64,000 nucleotides of DNA. Source: Bacteroidota bacterium. Lineage in GTDB: Bacteria; Bacteroidota; Bacteroidia; Chitinophagales; BACL12. Under the pieces are notes generated by a model. It saw only the letters and a list, made by a program, of their open reading frames with translations. It did no database searches and was not told the DNA's origin. Positions within the stretch are counted from its first letter, which is position 1. Each line of letters begins with the position of its first letter. The DNA lies in the NCBI GenBank assembly GCA_016706255.1, contig JADJJZ010000003.1, positions 1,398,501 through 1,462,500 on the forward strand, in the 5' to 3' direction. Below are positions 44,956 to 54,314 of the stretch, one piece after another. The position numbers and the translations under genes are program-made.

Positions 44956-46845
44956 ATGTTAAAACAACTTACGGGTGTAGTTTGTGTATATGTGCTTCTT
45001 GCAGCCTGCACACCCGGCAATAAATCTGAACCGAAACAGGACGAAAAATCTGAAAACGATATGAAAATTATAGACCCGCATTCATTTGCCAAAACAAACG
45101 ACGCAGTTGTTAAACACCTGAGCTTGAAGGCAAATGTTGATTTTGAAACAAAAACAATTACCGGTGAAGCTAAATGGACCATCGAAAATAAAAACAATAC
45201 CGACGTTATTATTTTCGATACACGTGACCTCACCATTTCGAAAGTGGTTTTAAATGATGTTAAAGCAACGGAATATAAACTGGCTGATACGATAGCCGGA
45301 CAAGCATTTATGGGTCAGGCATTAACGGTGCAAATTGACCGTGATGTTGAATCGGTTACTATTTATTATACTACTTCTCCTCAAGCTGCGGCATTGCAAT
45401 GGTTGGGTGCTGAACAAACTAAAGACAAAAAATATCCTTTTCTTTTCACGCAATCGCAGGCAATTTTATGTCGCACCTGGATTCCTACTCAGGATGGTCC
45501 GGGAACCAGATTTACTTTTGATGCAACTGTGCAGGTTCCAACCGGAATGATGGCATTAATGAGTGCAGAAAATCCGCAAAAAGTTGCAGTAGATGGCGTT
45601 TATCATTTTAAAATGGAACAACCAATTCCATCTTACTTAATGAGCCTCGCAGTTGGCGACCTTGCTTTTAAAGGTGTTGGAAAAGAAACCGGTGTGTATG
45701 CGGAGCCATCATTTGTAGATGCCTGTGCTGAAGAATTAAGTGATATGCAAACCATGCTTGAAAAAGCTGAACAATTATATGGTAAATATCAGTGGGGCAG
45801 ATATGATGTTATTGTATTACCACCAAGTTTCCCTTTTGGCGGAATGGAAAATCCGAGAATTACCTTCGCTACACCAACCATTATTGCGGGCGATAAAAGT
45901 TTAGTTGCACTGGTAGCACATGAGCTGGCACATAGCTGGAGCGGTAATTTAGTAACTAATGCAACGTGGAACGACTTCTGGTTAAATGAAGGATTTACAG
46001 TATATTTTGAAAACAGAATTATGGAAGCTGTTTACGGAAAAGATTATGCCGATATGCTTCAAGTACTCGAATATGAAGGTTTGGTGGAAACAGTAAAAGA
46101 ATTTGGTGCTACTTCACCTGATACGCATTTAAAATTACAATTAGAAGGTCGCGACCCTGATGAGGGTGTGAGTGATATCGCATATAATAAAGGTGCATTT
46201 TTCCTGCGCATGCTTGAAAGTAAAGTTGGCCGCGAAAAATGGGATGTATTTATTAATGGGTATTTTACAACCAATGCATTTAAGGTAATGACTACCGAGG
46301 CATTTATAGAATATTTAAATGCCAATTTAATTGAACCAAATAAAGCTGCTTATGCAGGAGTTGATATCAACGAATGGATTTATGGTCCTGGCATTCCTGC
46401 AAATTTGAATAAACCGGTATCGGTTCGATTTAATACTGTTGATGCCGAATTAAAGAAATTTTTAGGTGGCGCTCCGGCAAGTTCAATACCTGCTACAAAC
46501 TGGTCTACACATGAGTGGTTATGTTTTATTTATCAGTTGCCTGAAGATATCAGTGTGAGCAAAATGAGCGAATTAGATAAACAATTTAAATTCACCGGAA
46601 CCGGAAATTGCGAAATTGCTGATGCCTGGTATGAAATAGCCATAAAACGTAATTACAGCACTGCATATCCTGCAATTGATGTATTTCTGAATAGTGTGGG
46701 TAGAAGAAAATTCCTCATGCCATTATATAAAGCGATGATGAATACCGGACAGGAAGCAATGGCAAAAAACATTTATGCTAAAGCGCGCCCCGGATACCAT
46801 TATGTTGCGCAAAATTCACTGGATGAACTCGTTGGTACCAAATAA
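44956..46845 (+). CDS. M1 family aminopeptidase, leukotriene A4 hydrolase type, lipoprotein
   Basis: This 629-residue zinc metallopeptidase has a lipoprotein signal (GVVCVYVLLAAC). It has the M1 N-terminal saddle domain (about 35-235), the exopeptidase motif FGGMENPRITFAT (about 300) and the zinc site VALVAHELAHSWSGN with the third ligand Glu in NDFWLNEGFTVYFE. The helical C-terminal domain resembles LTA4H (WSTHEWLCFIYQL to the end). It probably removes N-terminal residues from peptides in the periplasm or at the surface. TAAATTTG at 44931-44938 is a likely -7 box. It is divergent from the broken symporter and directly upstream of the sulfotransferase. Confidence 0.95.
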   Translation: MLKQLTGVVCVYVLLAACTPGNKSEPKQDEKSENDMKIIDPHSFAKTNDAVVKHLSLKANVDFETKTITGEAKWTIENKNNTDVIIFDTRDLTISKVVLNDVKATEYKLADTIAGQAFMGQALTVQIDRDVESVTIYYTTSPQAAALQWLGAEQTKDKKYPFLFTQSQAILCRTWIPTQDGPGTRFTFDATVQVPTGMMALMSAENPQKVAVDGVYHFKMEQPIPSYLMSLAVGDLAFKGVGKETGVYAEPSFVDACAEELSDMQTMLEKAEQLYGKYQWGRYDVIVLPPSFPFGGMENPRITFATPTIIAGDKSLVALVAHELAHSWSGNLVTNATWNDFWLNEGFTVYFENRIMEAVYGKDYADMLQVLEYEGLVETVKEFGATSPDTHLKLQLEGRDPDEGVSDIAYNKGAFFLRMLESKVGREKWDVFINGYFTTNAFKVMTTEAFIEYLNANLIEPNKAAYAGVDINEWIYGPGIPANLNKPVSVRFNTVDAELKKFLGGAPASSIPATNWSTHEWLCFIYQLPEDISVSKMSELDKQFKFTGTGNCEIADAWYEIAIKRNYSTAYPAIDVFLNSVGRRKFLMPLYKAMMNTGQEAMAKNIYAKARPGYHYVAQNSLDELVGTK

Positions 46846-46863
46846 TTTATCTTTGCAGAATTG

Positions 46864-47885
46864 ATGAGCGCTACGGGACAGGAAAAAGTTATTTTTATTG
46901 TTGGGAATTCCAGAAGTGGAACTACAATGATGCGACGTGTATTGGGAAATCATCCTGATATTTATATGTTGGAAGAATTACATTTTTTCGAACAACTATG
47001 GAGCACGTCAGATAAAACCAATGCCATTTCGAAAGAAAATGCCATTCAATTAGCTTCCAAATTATTATTTATACAACGCGATGGTTATTTGTCGGAAATG
47101 AATACGGCAAAACACCGCGCCGATGCAGAAACAATCGTTCAGCAAATCAACGGGCCATTATATCCGCATTTAATATTAAATGGTTTTTTGTTTTTTGAAA
47201 CGCAAAAAAATCATAAAACAATTCCTTGCGAAAAAACACCTCAGGATGTATTTTATATTGCGGAAATTCTGGAATTATTTCCCGGTGCTAAAGTGGTGAA
47301 TATGGTGCGTGACCCGCGTGGTGTTATGTTAAGCCAAAAACGTAAATGGCAGCGGCGCAAAATGGGAGCTGGTTTTATGACTAAAAAGGAACAGCGCCGA
47401 TTGAAAATAAATTATCATCCAATCACCATTTCTAAATTGTGGAATTCCAGTATTCGTGCGGCTTCAAAATTCATCGATCATCCCAAAGTACATAATATGA
47501 TTTTTGAAGGGATGGTAAATGAATCGGAAAAAGAAATTCGTGCACTTTGTAAGTTTCTGGAAATTGATTTTAAACCGGAAATGTTGTTAATTCCGCAAGT
47601 AGGTTCCAGCAATGAAGCTGATAAACCGGACGCATTCGGTATAAAAACTGAACGTGCAGGTAATTGGGAAAAAGGTGGTTTAAATAAAGGTGAAATTTAT
47701 TTCTGCCAAAAATATGTGGCAATTTTATGCAACAGTATGGTTATGAAGTAAAAAAAGTAACGCCAAATCCGTTGGTTGTCGCTTATTATTATATTTCTTT
47801 CCCGATTAAAATTATGCTGGCATTATTATTTAATCTGCACCGCATGAAAAATATCGGTGAAGCTATTAAGCGACGTTTAAAATAA
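46864..47885 (+). pseudogene. Sulfotransferase, frameshifted near the C-terminus
   Basis: The main frame has the PAPS-binding sulfotransferase motifs: the 5'-phosphosulfate loop VIFIVGNSRSGTTMMRRVLG, the partner helix NHPDIYMLEELHFFEQLW and the 3'-phosphate region VVNMVRDPRGVMLSQKRKW. It stops at 47751, but the tail continues in another frame to 47885 (CGNFMQQYGYEVKKVTPNP and MLALLFNLHRMKNIGEAIKR). One base is missing near 47705, next to an A5 run; one more A restores CQKICGNFMQQYGYE, which fits the usual end of the family. Restored length is about 340 residues. The acceptor (glycan, lipid or protein) is unknown. TATCTTTG at 46849-46856 lies eight bases before the ATG, suggesting a leaderless transcript or co-transcription with the M1 peptidase gene 18 bp upstream. 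Confidence 0.85.
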
Positions 47886-47898
47886 TTTCTGCAAATAA

Positions 47899-47925
47899 AA
47901 AAGCCGACCCATTTGAGCCGGCTTT
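47899..47925 (-). terminator. Terminator after the Calx-beta gene
   Basis: A 7-bp stem (AAAGCCG and CGGCTTT) followed on the minus strand by a T-run lies just beyond the stop of the gene ending at 47944 and converges with the sulfotransferase gene. Confidence 0.85.
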
Positions 47926-47943
47926 CACTAAATTTTATTTTAA

Positions 47944-49830
47944 TTAATTAATATATACCTGTTTGTCCATCGACTTGCCGTTGTTTGTGATACGGGCAAT
48001 GTAAACGCCAACCGGTAAATTACTTAATGTGATTTTATTTTGTTTATCTGTTAAAACATTGTTGTAAACAACTCTTCCATTTGCATCAAGCAATTGGAAT
48101 TGATTATCTGCGTTCAATAATTCATCCAGATAAATAAATATGGAATTATCATAAGTATATAATTGAATGCCATTATTAGCAAATTCATCTATTCCAACAA
48201 AGTCTTCATTTACAATTACAACCGATAAAGCATCAGCTGTTTCATCTAAAGTGCAACTTCCGTCTATAGCTGTAATTTCCAATACTACAGTTTCATCTGC
48301 TTCAATATCAGCATCTTCTAAAATATTTAATTCGATGGTCTGACTTGCAGCGCCACCTTCTGTGAAGGTTAATACTGTAGTTGAGAAAGTGAAATCGGTG
48401 CCTTCCGTTGCAGTTGATGCGCCGGTATTTACACCAACGGTAACATCACAATTGCTGGCTTCGGTCATGGTAACTGTTCCTGTGAAAACAGCATCAGCTT
48501 CATCAATAGTACCTGCAACATTTTCGAAGGAAACTTCACCAACAACCGGTGCAACATCATTATCGGTAATGGTTAAACCTGCTTGTGTTGTTAAACCAAT
48601 TGCGCAAGTTCCTGATACACCTGTTATTTCAAATAAAACACCTTCAGGGCTTTCTACTTCAGCGTCATCAATAATATTATAACCGAACGATTGTGTTAAA
48701 GCACCACCATCAACAAACGTAACGCTGCCTGTTGTATAAGTGAAATCTGTGCCTTCGGTTGCAGATGTTCCCGGTGCATTTAATGCATAATCAACAACAC
48801 AATCTGATGTTTCAGAAATATGGATATTTATTCCACCAGCACCTGCAGATTCCTCAAGGAAGGTAATTGTACCATCCATAGTTACTAATGACGGCAGTGG
48901 CACTTCATCATCATTAACAATTACCGTAAACTGATTGGTTAATCCAATTTCGCAACCTATCGGGTTGGTTAAATCGAATACAATGGTTTCAGCACCTTCA
49001 AATTCAGCATCATCCGTTAAAATAACTTCAAAAGTTAAACTAGTTCCACCGGCAAAGGTTGCAGTAGTAGGATCAGTGAAGGTGAAATCGGCACCATTAG
49101 TAGCTGTAGTTAAAATATCGTTTACATCGATGTCAACAGAACACTCACCAAGTATATCAATTACCACATTTACAACTGTTGAACCATCGGTTTCACTAAC
49201 TATAACGGCCTCGGGAACAAATTCAGCAACAGGATATGGTGTGGCAGTAGCACCTGCCGGAATCGGAACGTTGGCTTCATCATCATAAGCCCAGTCTTTA
49301 AGCGTAAATACAACAGGATCAACGGTGCAGTTAACACGCATCCATCCATAGTGTAAAGTACCACCAATATCGAATTTCACACCGATAAACTTATCGGTTC
49401 CATCACCAAATGCGCCATAAGTAGCGCCTGAATATAAGGATGCAATAAAGGCAAGATTATACGTGCTGTAAATAAAATTTAAATCGGGACCAATCAAGTC
49501 ACCCGAGCCAATTGCGCTTGCATATGGTAAAATAGGCCCAATATATCCGGCCATTTGATTACTTGGATTACCATAACTCAGAGCGCTCAGGTTACCAAAT
49601 CCCTGTATATAAGTCCAGTCAGGCCCTTGTGAGGATAAAATAAACCCAAAGTCAATAACGCCATCACCATCTAAATCAATAATTCCAAAATCACCCAAAT
49701 TGAGTGTGAAATCCGGAATATCAACATATACGATATCGGCTTTAACATCAGTGGCACCGCTGATTACAGCCGTTGCCATTGCAGAGTAGGCGAGGAGACG
49801 CTTACGATTGTTTTGTACGGTTCTTTTCAT
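47944..49830 (-). CDS. Secreted Calx-beta repeat protein with T9SS tail
   Basis: This 628-residue exported protein has an unusual basic N-terminus (KRTVQNNRKRLLAYSAMATA) and a signal ending near DVKA. An N-terminal domain (about 30-205) includes FGIIDLDGDGVIDFGF and KFDIGGTLHYGWMRV. Next come about three Calx-beta repeats of roughly 105 residues each, with the shared pattern TEGTDFTYTTGSVTF, then GG(A/T)xTQxxxxxIxDDAExE and xGC(A/T)IGLT. Such domains bind calcium in adhesins. The C-terminus is a T9SS sorting domain (IQLYTYDNSIFIYLDELL to DKQVYIN). Repeats two and three are very alike, so the copy number may vary. The first domain resembles a PEP-CTERM-type surface module, but I am not certain. 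Confidence 0.85.
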   Translation of the reverse strand: MKRTVQNNRKRLLAYSAMATAVISGATDVKADIVYVDIPDFTLNLGDFGIIDLDGDGVIDFGFILSSQGPDWTYIQGFGNLSALSYGNPSNQMAGYIGPILPYASAIGSGDLIGPDLNFIYSTYNLAFIASLYSGATYGAFGDGTDKFIGVKFDIGGTLHYGWMRVNCTVDPVVFTLKDWAYDDEANVPIPAGATATPYPVAEFVPEAVIVSETDGSTVVNVVIDILGECSVDIDVNDILTTATNGADFTFTDPTTATFAGGTSLTFEVILTDDAEFEGAETIVFDLTNPIGCEIGLTNQFTVIVNDDEVPLPSLVTMDGTITFLEESAGAGGINIHISETSDCVVDYALNAPGTSATEGTDFTYTTGSVTFVDGGALTQSFGYNIIDDAEVESPEGVLFEITGVSGTCAIGLTTQAGLTITDNDVAPVVGEVSFENVAGTIDEADAVFTGTVTMTEASNCDVTVGVNTGASTATEGTDFTFSTTVLTFTEGGAASQTIELNILEDADIEADETVVLEITAIDGSCTLDETADALSVVIVNEDFVGIDEFANNGIQLYTYDNSIFIYLDELLNADNQFQLLDANGRVVYNNVLTDKQNKITLSNLPVGVYIARITNNGKSMDKQVYIN

Positions 49831-50016
49831 AATTTTTTTTGTGAAACTATTTAAATAATCTAATTTTTCCTGATTTGTTAAGTTAATTATTTACAAATAT
49901 GACAATCCTGTTGCAAAATTCAAATTTTTAGCTGCTTTGAGTTACAAACATCCCATAATAAGGCATTTCTCAGGTTCTCCGTAACTTTGCCGGTAACATT
50001 TAAATAATTTTGATCC

Positions 50017-51210
50017 ATGCCACAACGTAAAAAAGTATTACACATTACCATACATCTCCCTTTTCCCACTAACCACGGTGCCAGTTTGTTTAATTCTTAT
50101 AAATTAATCAGCTACCTCAATAAAAATCACGATGTTTTTTTCGCTTGTTTTTTAAAAGGTGATGACGTTAAATATAAAGATGCATTTTTAGCCGATACGG
50201 GAATTAAAAATTATTATTTTGAAGTGCTTAATGTGGTGCGCAATCCGGTGAACCTAGTAAAAAGTTATTTAAAAAACATGACCATCAACATGTTTCGAAA
50301 TTACTCGCATACCATGAAACAAAAAATTGATGCAATTGCCAACGATTATGATGTAATTATTGCTGAACATTATGAAGTGATGCAATATGTGCCGAAATCA
50401 TTTAAAGGTAAAGTGATTTTCCGTTCACATAATGCTGAGTTTTTAATATGGAGTCGTTATGCTGAAGTGGAAAAAAATCCAATTAAAAAATTAGTAATAC
50501 AGGCTGAAGCAAACAGAATTAAAAATTGGGAGTTTCGTTATGTTAAACAAGCCGATATCGTTTTAGGCGGTACCAACGATAATGAAATTCACGAGCCGGA
50601 TCCAGCAAAAAGAAAATTAAAATTCCGCGACTATTTGCATATTGGTGAAGACGACCAGATTAAATTACCGATTCCTGATTTTGATACCTTGGAAAATAGT
50701 CTGGTTTATGTTGGAACACTTACCTGGGAAGCAAATATTGAAGGCCTCATCTGGTTTGTAAAAGGTTGTTGGGAGAAATTAAAACAACAATTCCCGGAAC
50801 TGAAATTATACATCATCGGCAAAAACCCTGACCCACGGCTGGTGGAACTTGGCAAGGTTTATGCAAATATTCAGATTATGGGTTTTGTTGAAGACCTGGA
50901 AACCTATTTTACTAAATGTAAGGTAAATATTATTCCATTGCGTTTTGGCAGTGGCATGAAAGTGAAAACAATAAATGGTTTGTGCAGAGGAATTCCAATG
51001 GTTTGTACTACTATTGGTGCAGAGGGATTAAAAGTGGAACACAATAAAGATATTTTAATAACGGATGATGTAGAAGTATTTGGAACCTATGTTGCAAAAC
51101 TACTCACAGATAAAGAAAAATGGAACAGTATTGCCAAAAACAGTAAAATTACGGCAGCGCAATATTACACCTGGGATAGTTTATATAAAATCCTGGATGA
51201 AGCCATTTAA
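50017..51210 (+). CDS. Glycosyltransferase family 4 protein
   Basis: This 397-residue cytoplasmic glycosyltransferase has the GT-B fold. The N-terminal domain opens VLHITIHLPFPTNHGASLFN, with IIAEHYEVMQYVPKSFKGKV and FRSHNAEFLIWSRYAEVE. The C-terminal donor-binding domain has SLVYVGTLTWEANIEGLIWF, LYIIGKNPDPRLVELG and VNIIPLRFGSGMKVKTINGL, followed by RGIPMVCTTIGAEGL. These are the usual GT4 motifs, including the Glu/Gly-rich donor loop. Sugar and acceptor are unknown. TAACTTTG at 49982-49989 is a possible -7 box. It may work with the neighbouring sulfotransferases on a surface polysaccharide. Confidence 0.93.
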   Translation: MPQRKKVLHITIHLPFPTNHGASLFNSYKLISYLNKNHDVFFACFLKGDDVKYKDAFLADTGIKNYYFEVLNVVRNPVNLVKSYLKNMTINMFRNYSHTMKQKIDAIANDYDVIIAEHYEVMQYVPKSFKGKVIFRSHNAEFLIWSRYAEVEKNPIKKLVIQAEANRIKNWEFRYVKQADIVLGGTNDNEIHEPDPAKRKLKFRDYLHIGEDDQIKLPIPDFDTLENSLVYVGTLTWEANIEGLIWFVKGCWEKLKQQFPELKLYIIGKNPDPRLVELGKVYANIQIMGFVEDLETYFTKCKVNIIPLRFGSGMKVKTINGLCRGIPMVCTTIGAEGLKVEHNKDILITDDVEVFGTYVAKLLTDKEKWNSIAKNSKITAAQYYTWDSLYKILDEAI

Positions 51211-51258
51211 ATTAATTCAATTTTATTTTATTAACCAAGGTTTGCATTTTATAAAGTT

Positions 51259-52119
51259 ATGATGAAAAGATTGTTTATTCCGATAATTATTATTGCATTT
51301 TTTGCTGCTTGCGATAAAGAAGACACCACACCAACCGTATTAGTTGAACAGGATATTTATGAAATTAAATATGGTGATGATATCTTGCAACATATGGATG
51401 TTTATTTGCCGGCCGACAGAACAACAAATACCAAACTGTTAGTTTTTATACATGGGGGTGGTTGGAATACCGGTGATAAAAGTGATTTCACTGTAATTTT
51501 ATCTTCCCTAAAAGGAAATGGTTTTGCTTATGCGAATTTAAATTATCGGTTGGCAAATGCGGCTATTGGTATTACTTTAGAAGATCAGATTGCAGATATT
51601 CGTGCAGCCTTAGATTTATTGATTTCAAAAAGCACTGACTTTGTTATTTCACCTGATCAAATCATCATCGCAGGGCATAGCGCTGGAGGACATCTTGCTT
51701 TATATACCGCTTATCATAATAATGGTGATGGCGCCATTAAAGCGGCAATCAGTTTAGCCGGACCAACAGATGTTACCGACGATTATTTTGTTTATACACC
51801 TGATTTAGCTTTGTTGGTAGAAAATATGACCGGAACTACTTATGCTGCAGATTCCACAGCTTGGGCAAATGCCAGTCCGGTAAATTATGTAACACCTGTG
51901 TCTCCACCAACTTTATTACAATATTGCGGTTTAGATTTTACCGTTCCGGCTTCACAGGGTGAAATATTGTCTGCAAAATTGGCTGCAATGAGTGTTGAGT
52001 ATCAATATCAGTTTTATCCTTTTTACAGTCACGATATGGGCACCATATTTTTCGGCGGCTACCTGCCGGATGATGTAAAAACGCATTTGCTGGATTTTAT
52101 CAATACGCACGCAAATTAA
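51259..52119 (+). CDS. Alpha/beta-hydrolase esterase lipoprotein (BD-FAE type)
   Basis: This 286-residue protein has a lipoprotein signal (IPIIIIAFFAAC) and an alpha/beta-hydrolase domain of the hormone-sensitive lipase/BD-FAE kind. It has the oxyanion HGGGWNTGDKSDF, the nucleophile elbow IIAGHSAGGHLALYTAYH (Ser in GHSAG), a likely acid in YCGLDFTVPASQGE and the His in YPFYSHDMG. It probably hydrolyses small esters or de-acetylates surface glycans in the periplasm. It follows the glycosyltransferase by 48 bp. ATG at 51259 or the adjacent ATG at 51262 could start it. Confidence 0.9.
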   Translation: MMKRLFIPIIIIAFFAACDKEDTTPTVLVEQDIYEIKYGDDILQHMDVYLPADRTTNTKLLVFIHGGGWNTGDKSDFTVILSSLKGNGFAYANLNYRLANAAIGITLEDQIADIRAALDLLISKSTDFVISPDQIIIAGHSAGGHLALYTAYHNNGDGAIKAAISLAGPTDVTDDYFVYTPDLALLVENMTGTTYAADSTAWANASPVNYVTPVSPPTLLQYCGLDFTVPASQGEILSAKLAAMSVEYQYQFYPFYSHDMGTIFFGGYLPDDVKTHLLDFINTHAN

Positions 52120-52186
52120 ACAGCCATAATTATAGTTTTCCGGTGTGTTTGCGGCTAAATTCCTATTTTTGCCTAAAACCACCACA

Positions 52187-52915
52187 ATGGTAATCGACCA
52201 CCGTTATAAATTTATTTTTGTTGAACTTCCGCTAACTGCAACCAGTGCCATTTCGAAAGAAATTCGCGAGCAATATGGCTGTGAACCGTTTCTTAATAAA
52301 CATGCCACATTCGATGATTATTTGCGTAAGGCTAATGCGGAAGAAAAAAAATATACTTCAATTGGCAGCGTTCGCAATCCTTTGGACCAAACGGTGAGTA
52401 TGTATTTTAAATACAAAAATGATTTAGATCAGCGTTTTTCCTCCGGCAGAAAACGCCCCGGAAAATGGTTGCGAAAATCACTGGCTAAAAATCGTGATGC
52501 CGTTCGTTATCAGTTTATTATTCAAAATAACGCTTCGTTTGAAACGTATTTCATGAAATTTTTTAAATGGCCATATAGCAACTGGAGTATCATTCACCAT
52601 AAAAAAATGGACCATTTAATTCGCTTTGAGCATCTGGTTGAAGATTACCGCAAAGTGTTTACGGCAGTTGGTTTACCAATCACTCGCGATTTACCGCAAG
52701 CCAATAAAACACCTGAAAAAAAGGCCGATTTCTGGAGTTATTATGAGTCGGATGCAGCAAAACGCAGAGCAAAATTTGTATTCGGGCCATTTATGCGTTA
52801 CTGGGGATATAATTTCCCTGAAAACTGGGACAATATCAAAGAACCATGGCATGCACAATTATTGTATGCTACTGCGAATGTTTTCAGGAAATTCTACTGG
52901 CGTTTTCTGCGCTAA
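52187..52915 (+). CDS. Sulfotransferase family 2-like protein
   Basis: This 242-residue protein has the sequence features of the sulfotransferase family 2 (carbohydrate sulfotransferase-like) group: HRYKFIFVELPLTATSAISK as the divergent 5'-phosphosulfate loop (the usual KxxxTS pattern is weak), and IGSVRNPLDQTVSMYFKYKN as the 3'-phosphate motif (RNP). The interior is basic. It is not closely related to the sulfotransferase at 46864. The in-frame GTG at 52145 is rejected in favour of the ATG at 52187. The neighbouring GT4 and esterase genes suggest a surface glycan as acceptor. The active loop departs from consensus, so activity is not certain. Confidence 0.75.
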   Translation: MVIDHRYKFIFVELPLTATSAISKEIREQYGCEPFLNKHATFDDYLRKANAEEKKYTSIGSVRNPLDQTVSMYFKYKNDLDQRFSSGRKRPGKWLRKSLAKNRDAVRYQFIIQNNASFETYFMKFFKWPYSNWSIIHHKKMDHLIRFEHLVEDYRKVFTAVGLPITRDLPQANKTPEKKADFWSYYESDAAKRRAKFVFGPFMRYWGYNFPENWDNIKEPWHAQLLYATANVFRKFYWRFLR

Positions 52916-52970
52916 ACAGGTAAACCGATAAATTTTATTATTTCGTTAACAGGTTTTATTATTTCCTTTT

Positions 52971-53000
52971 TTGGAAAGGGGAGTGGTATTACTAAATTTG
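52971..53000 (+). promoter_or_regulatory. Bacteroidota-type promoter for the C1 peptidase gene
   Basis: TTG at 52971-52973 and TAAATTTG at 52993-53000 are separated by 19 bp, with the ATG at 53022. This excludes the upstream in-frame TTG start. Confidence 0.75.
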
Positions 53001-53021
53001 ACGCGACTAAACCAAACAATT

Positions 53022-54257
53022 ATGCAACGTATTGTTCTATTCAGTGGCATGCTGCTTTCTGCTGTCATGTTACATGCTCAACAACCACAAAAAGCCGAAT
53101 ACCGCGACCCGAAAAACGGTTACTATCAGGACGTCATCATGAATGATGTTCAAAAGGCAGAACCTAAAACCACTAAAGATAATCGCATCTTTAAAATTGA
53201 TGCTTCCGGAATTAATGCACCGAAAGATCCTGCAGCTTATACGCAAATTTGGCATTCTAATCCTGTTAGTCAGGGCAATACAAATACCTGCTGGTGTTTT
53301 TCCACTACTTCATTTTATGAAAGTGAAGTTAAACGCACCAGCGGATTAGAAGTAAAATTAAGTGAGATGTATGTAGTATATTACCAATACGTTGAACGTG
53401 CCAAATATTTTATTGCGCATAGAGGTGATATGTCGTTTGGTGAAGGCAGTGAAACGAATGGAACTACCTGGATGATTAAACAATACGGTATTGTGCCTTA
53501 CGATGCTTATAAAGGCAAAACAAATACAGCTTCATTTTACAACCATGCCACTATGTTTGATGAAATAAACAGCTATTTGCAGGGCGTAAAAGCAGGTAAT
53601 AACTGGAATGAAACAGAAGTAGTAAATACCGTAAAATCTATTTTGAATTTTTACATGGGTGAACCACCAACAACGGTGAAATGGCAAAATGCAAATTATT
53701 CACCGATAGAATTTTCAAAAACAATTCTGAAATTGGATATGAATAATTATGTTGATTTTATGAGTTTAATGCAAAAGCCATTCTATACAAAAGCAGAATA
53801 TGATGTACCGGATAACTGGTGGAATGATGCAACTTATTATAATGTTCCTGTAAATGAATTTATGGATGCACTAAAAATGGCATTAAAAAATGGATATAGT
53901 GTGAGTATTGGTGGCGATGTAAGTGAACCCGGATGGGATAGCTGGAATAATATGGCTGTAATACCGACATGGGATATCAGTAGTGAAAATATTAACGATG
54001 CTGCAAGGCAATTACGTTTAAACAACGGTTCTACAACTGATGATCACGCTATGCATTTGGTTGGTTATAAAGAAGTAGATGGTAAAACCTGGTTTTTATT
54101 TAAAGATAGTGGTTCAGGTTCCCGCAATTGCGGCGCTGCAAGTCCGAGTTTTGGATATATGTATGTTAGTGAAGACTATGTAAAATTAAAAATGATGACT
54201 TTTACTGTAAATAAAGATGCGGTAAAATCATATGTAGATAAGTTCGCAGCAAATTAA
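53022..54257 (+). CDS. Exported C1 (bleomycin hydrolase-like) cysteine peptidase
   Basis: This 411-residue exported protein (signal ends VMLHAQ) belongs to the papain-like C1 family nearest bleomycin hydrolase/PepC. It has the Gln and Cys in SQGNTNTCWCFSTTSFYESE, and the His in STTDDHAMHLVGYKEVDG. The third triad position reads WFLFKDSGSGSRNCG, with Asp where papain and PepC have Asn (ENSWG). The segment VPYDAYKGKTNTASFYNH and a long helical insertion are typical of the PepC group. It probably acts in the periplasm as an aminopeptidase or endopeptidase; activity with the Asp substitution is plausible since other clan CA enzymes use Asp. Confidence 0.88.
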   Translation: MQRIVLFSGMLLSAVMLHAQQPQKAEYRDPKNGYYQDVIMNDVQKAEPKTTKDNRIFKIDASGINAPKDPAAYTQIWHSNPVSQGNTNTCWCFSTTSFYESEVKRTSGLEVKLSEMYVVYYQYVERAKYFIAHRGDMSFGEGSETNGTTWMIKQYGIVPYDAYKGKTNTASFYNHATMFDEINSYLQGVKAGNNWNETEVVNTVKSILNFYMGEPPTTVKWQNANYSPIEFSKTILKLDMNNYVDFMSLMQKPFYTKAEYDVPDNWWNDATYYNVPVNEFMDALKMALKNGYSVSIGGDVSEPGWDSWNNMAVIPTWDISSENINDAARQLRLNNGSTTDDHAMHLVGYKEVDGKTWFLFKDSGSGSRNCGAASPSFGYMYVSEDYVKLKMMTFTVNKDAVKSYVDKFAAN

Positions 54258-54273
54258 CGTGTAACACGTTATC

Positions 54274-54314
54274 AACGGCAGCTATTTGAGGTTCAGATGG
54301 TTGCCGTTTTTTTA
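54274..54314. terminator. Bidirectional terminator
   Basis: AACGGCA and TGCCGTT form a 7-bp stem with a long loop, followed by a run of T, between the convergent C1 peptidase and regulator genes. Just upstream, AACGTGT and ACACGTT (54256-54270) form a near-perfect palindrome. Confidence 0.75.

Noticed and set aside
47752..47885. A separate small gene after the sulfotransferase
   Set aside because: Its sequence is the expected C-terminal tail of the sulfotransferase in another frame, so it is part of the broken gene.
48362..49288. Two long frames opposite the Calx-beta gene
   Set aside because: They mirror the repeat structure of the real gene, have no start signals, and read as low-complexity Val/Ser/Pro sequence.
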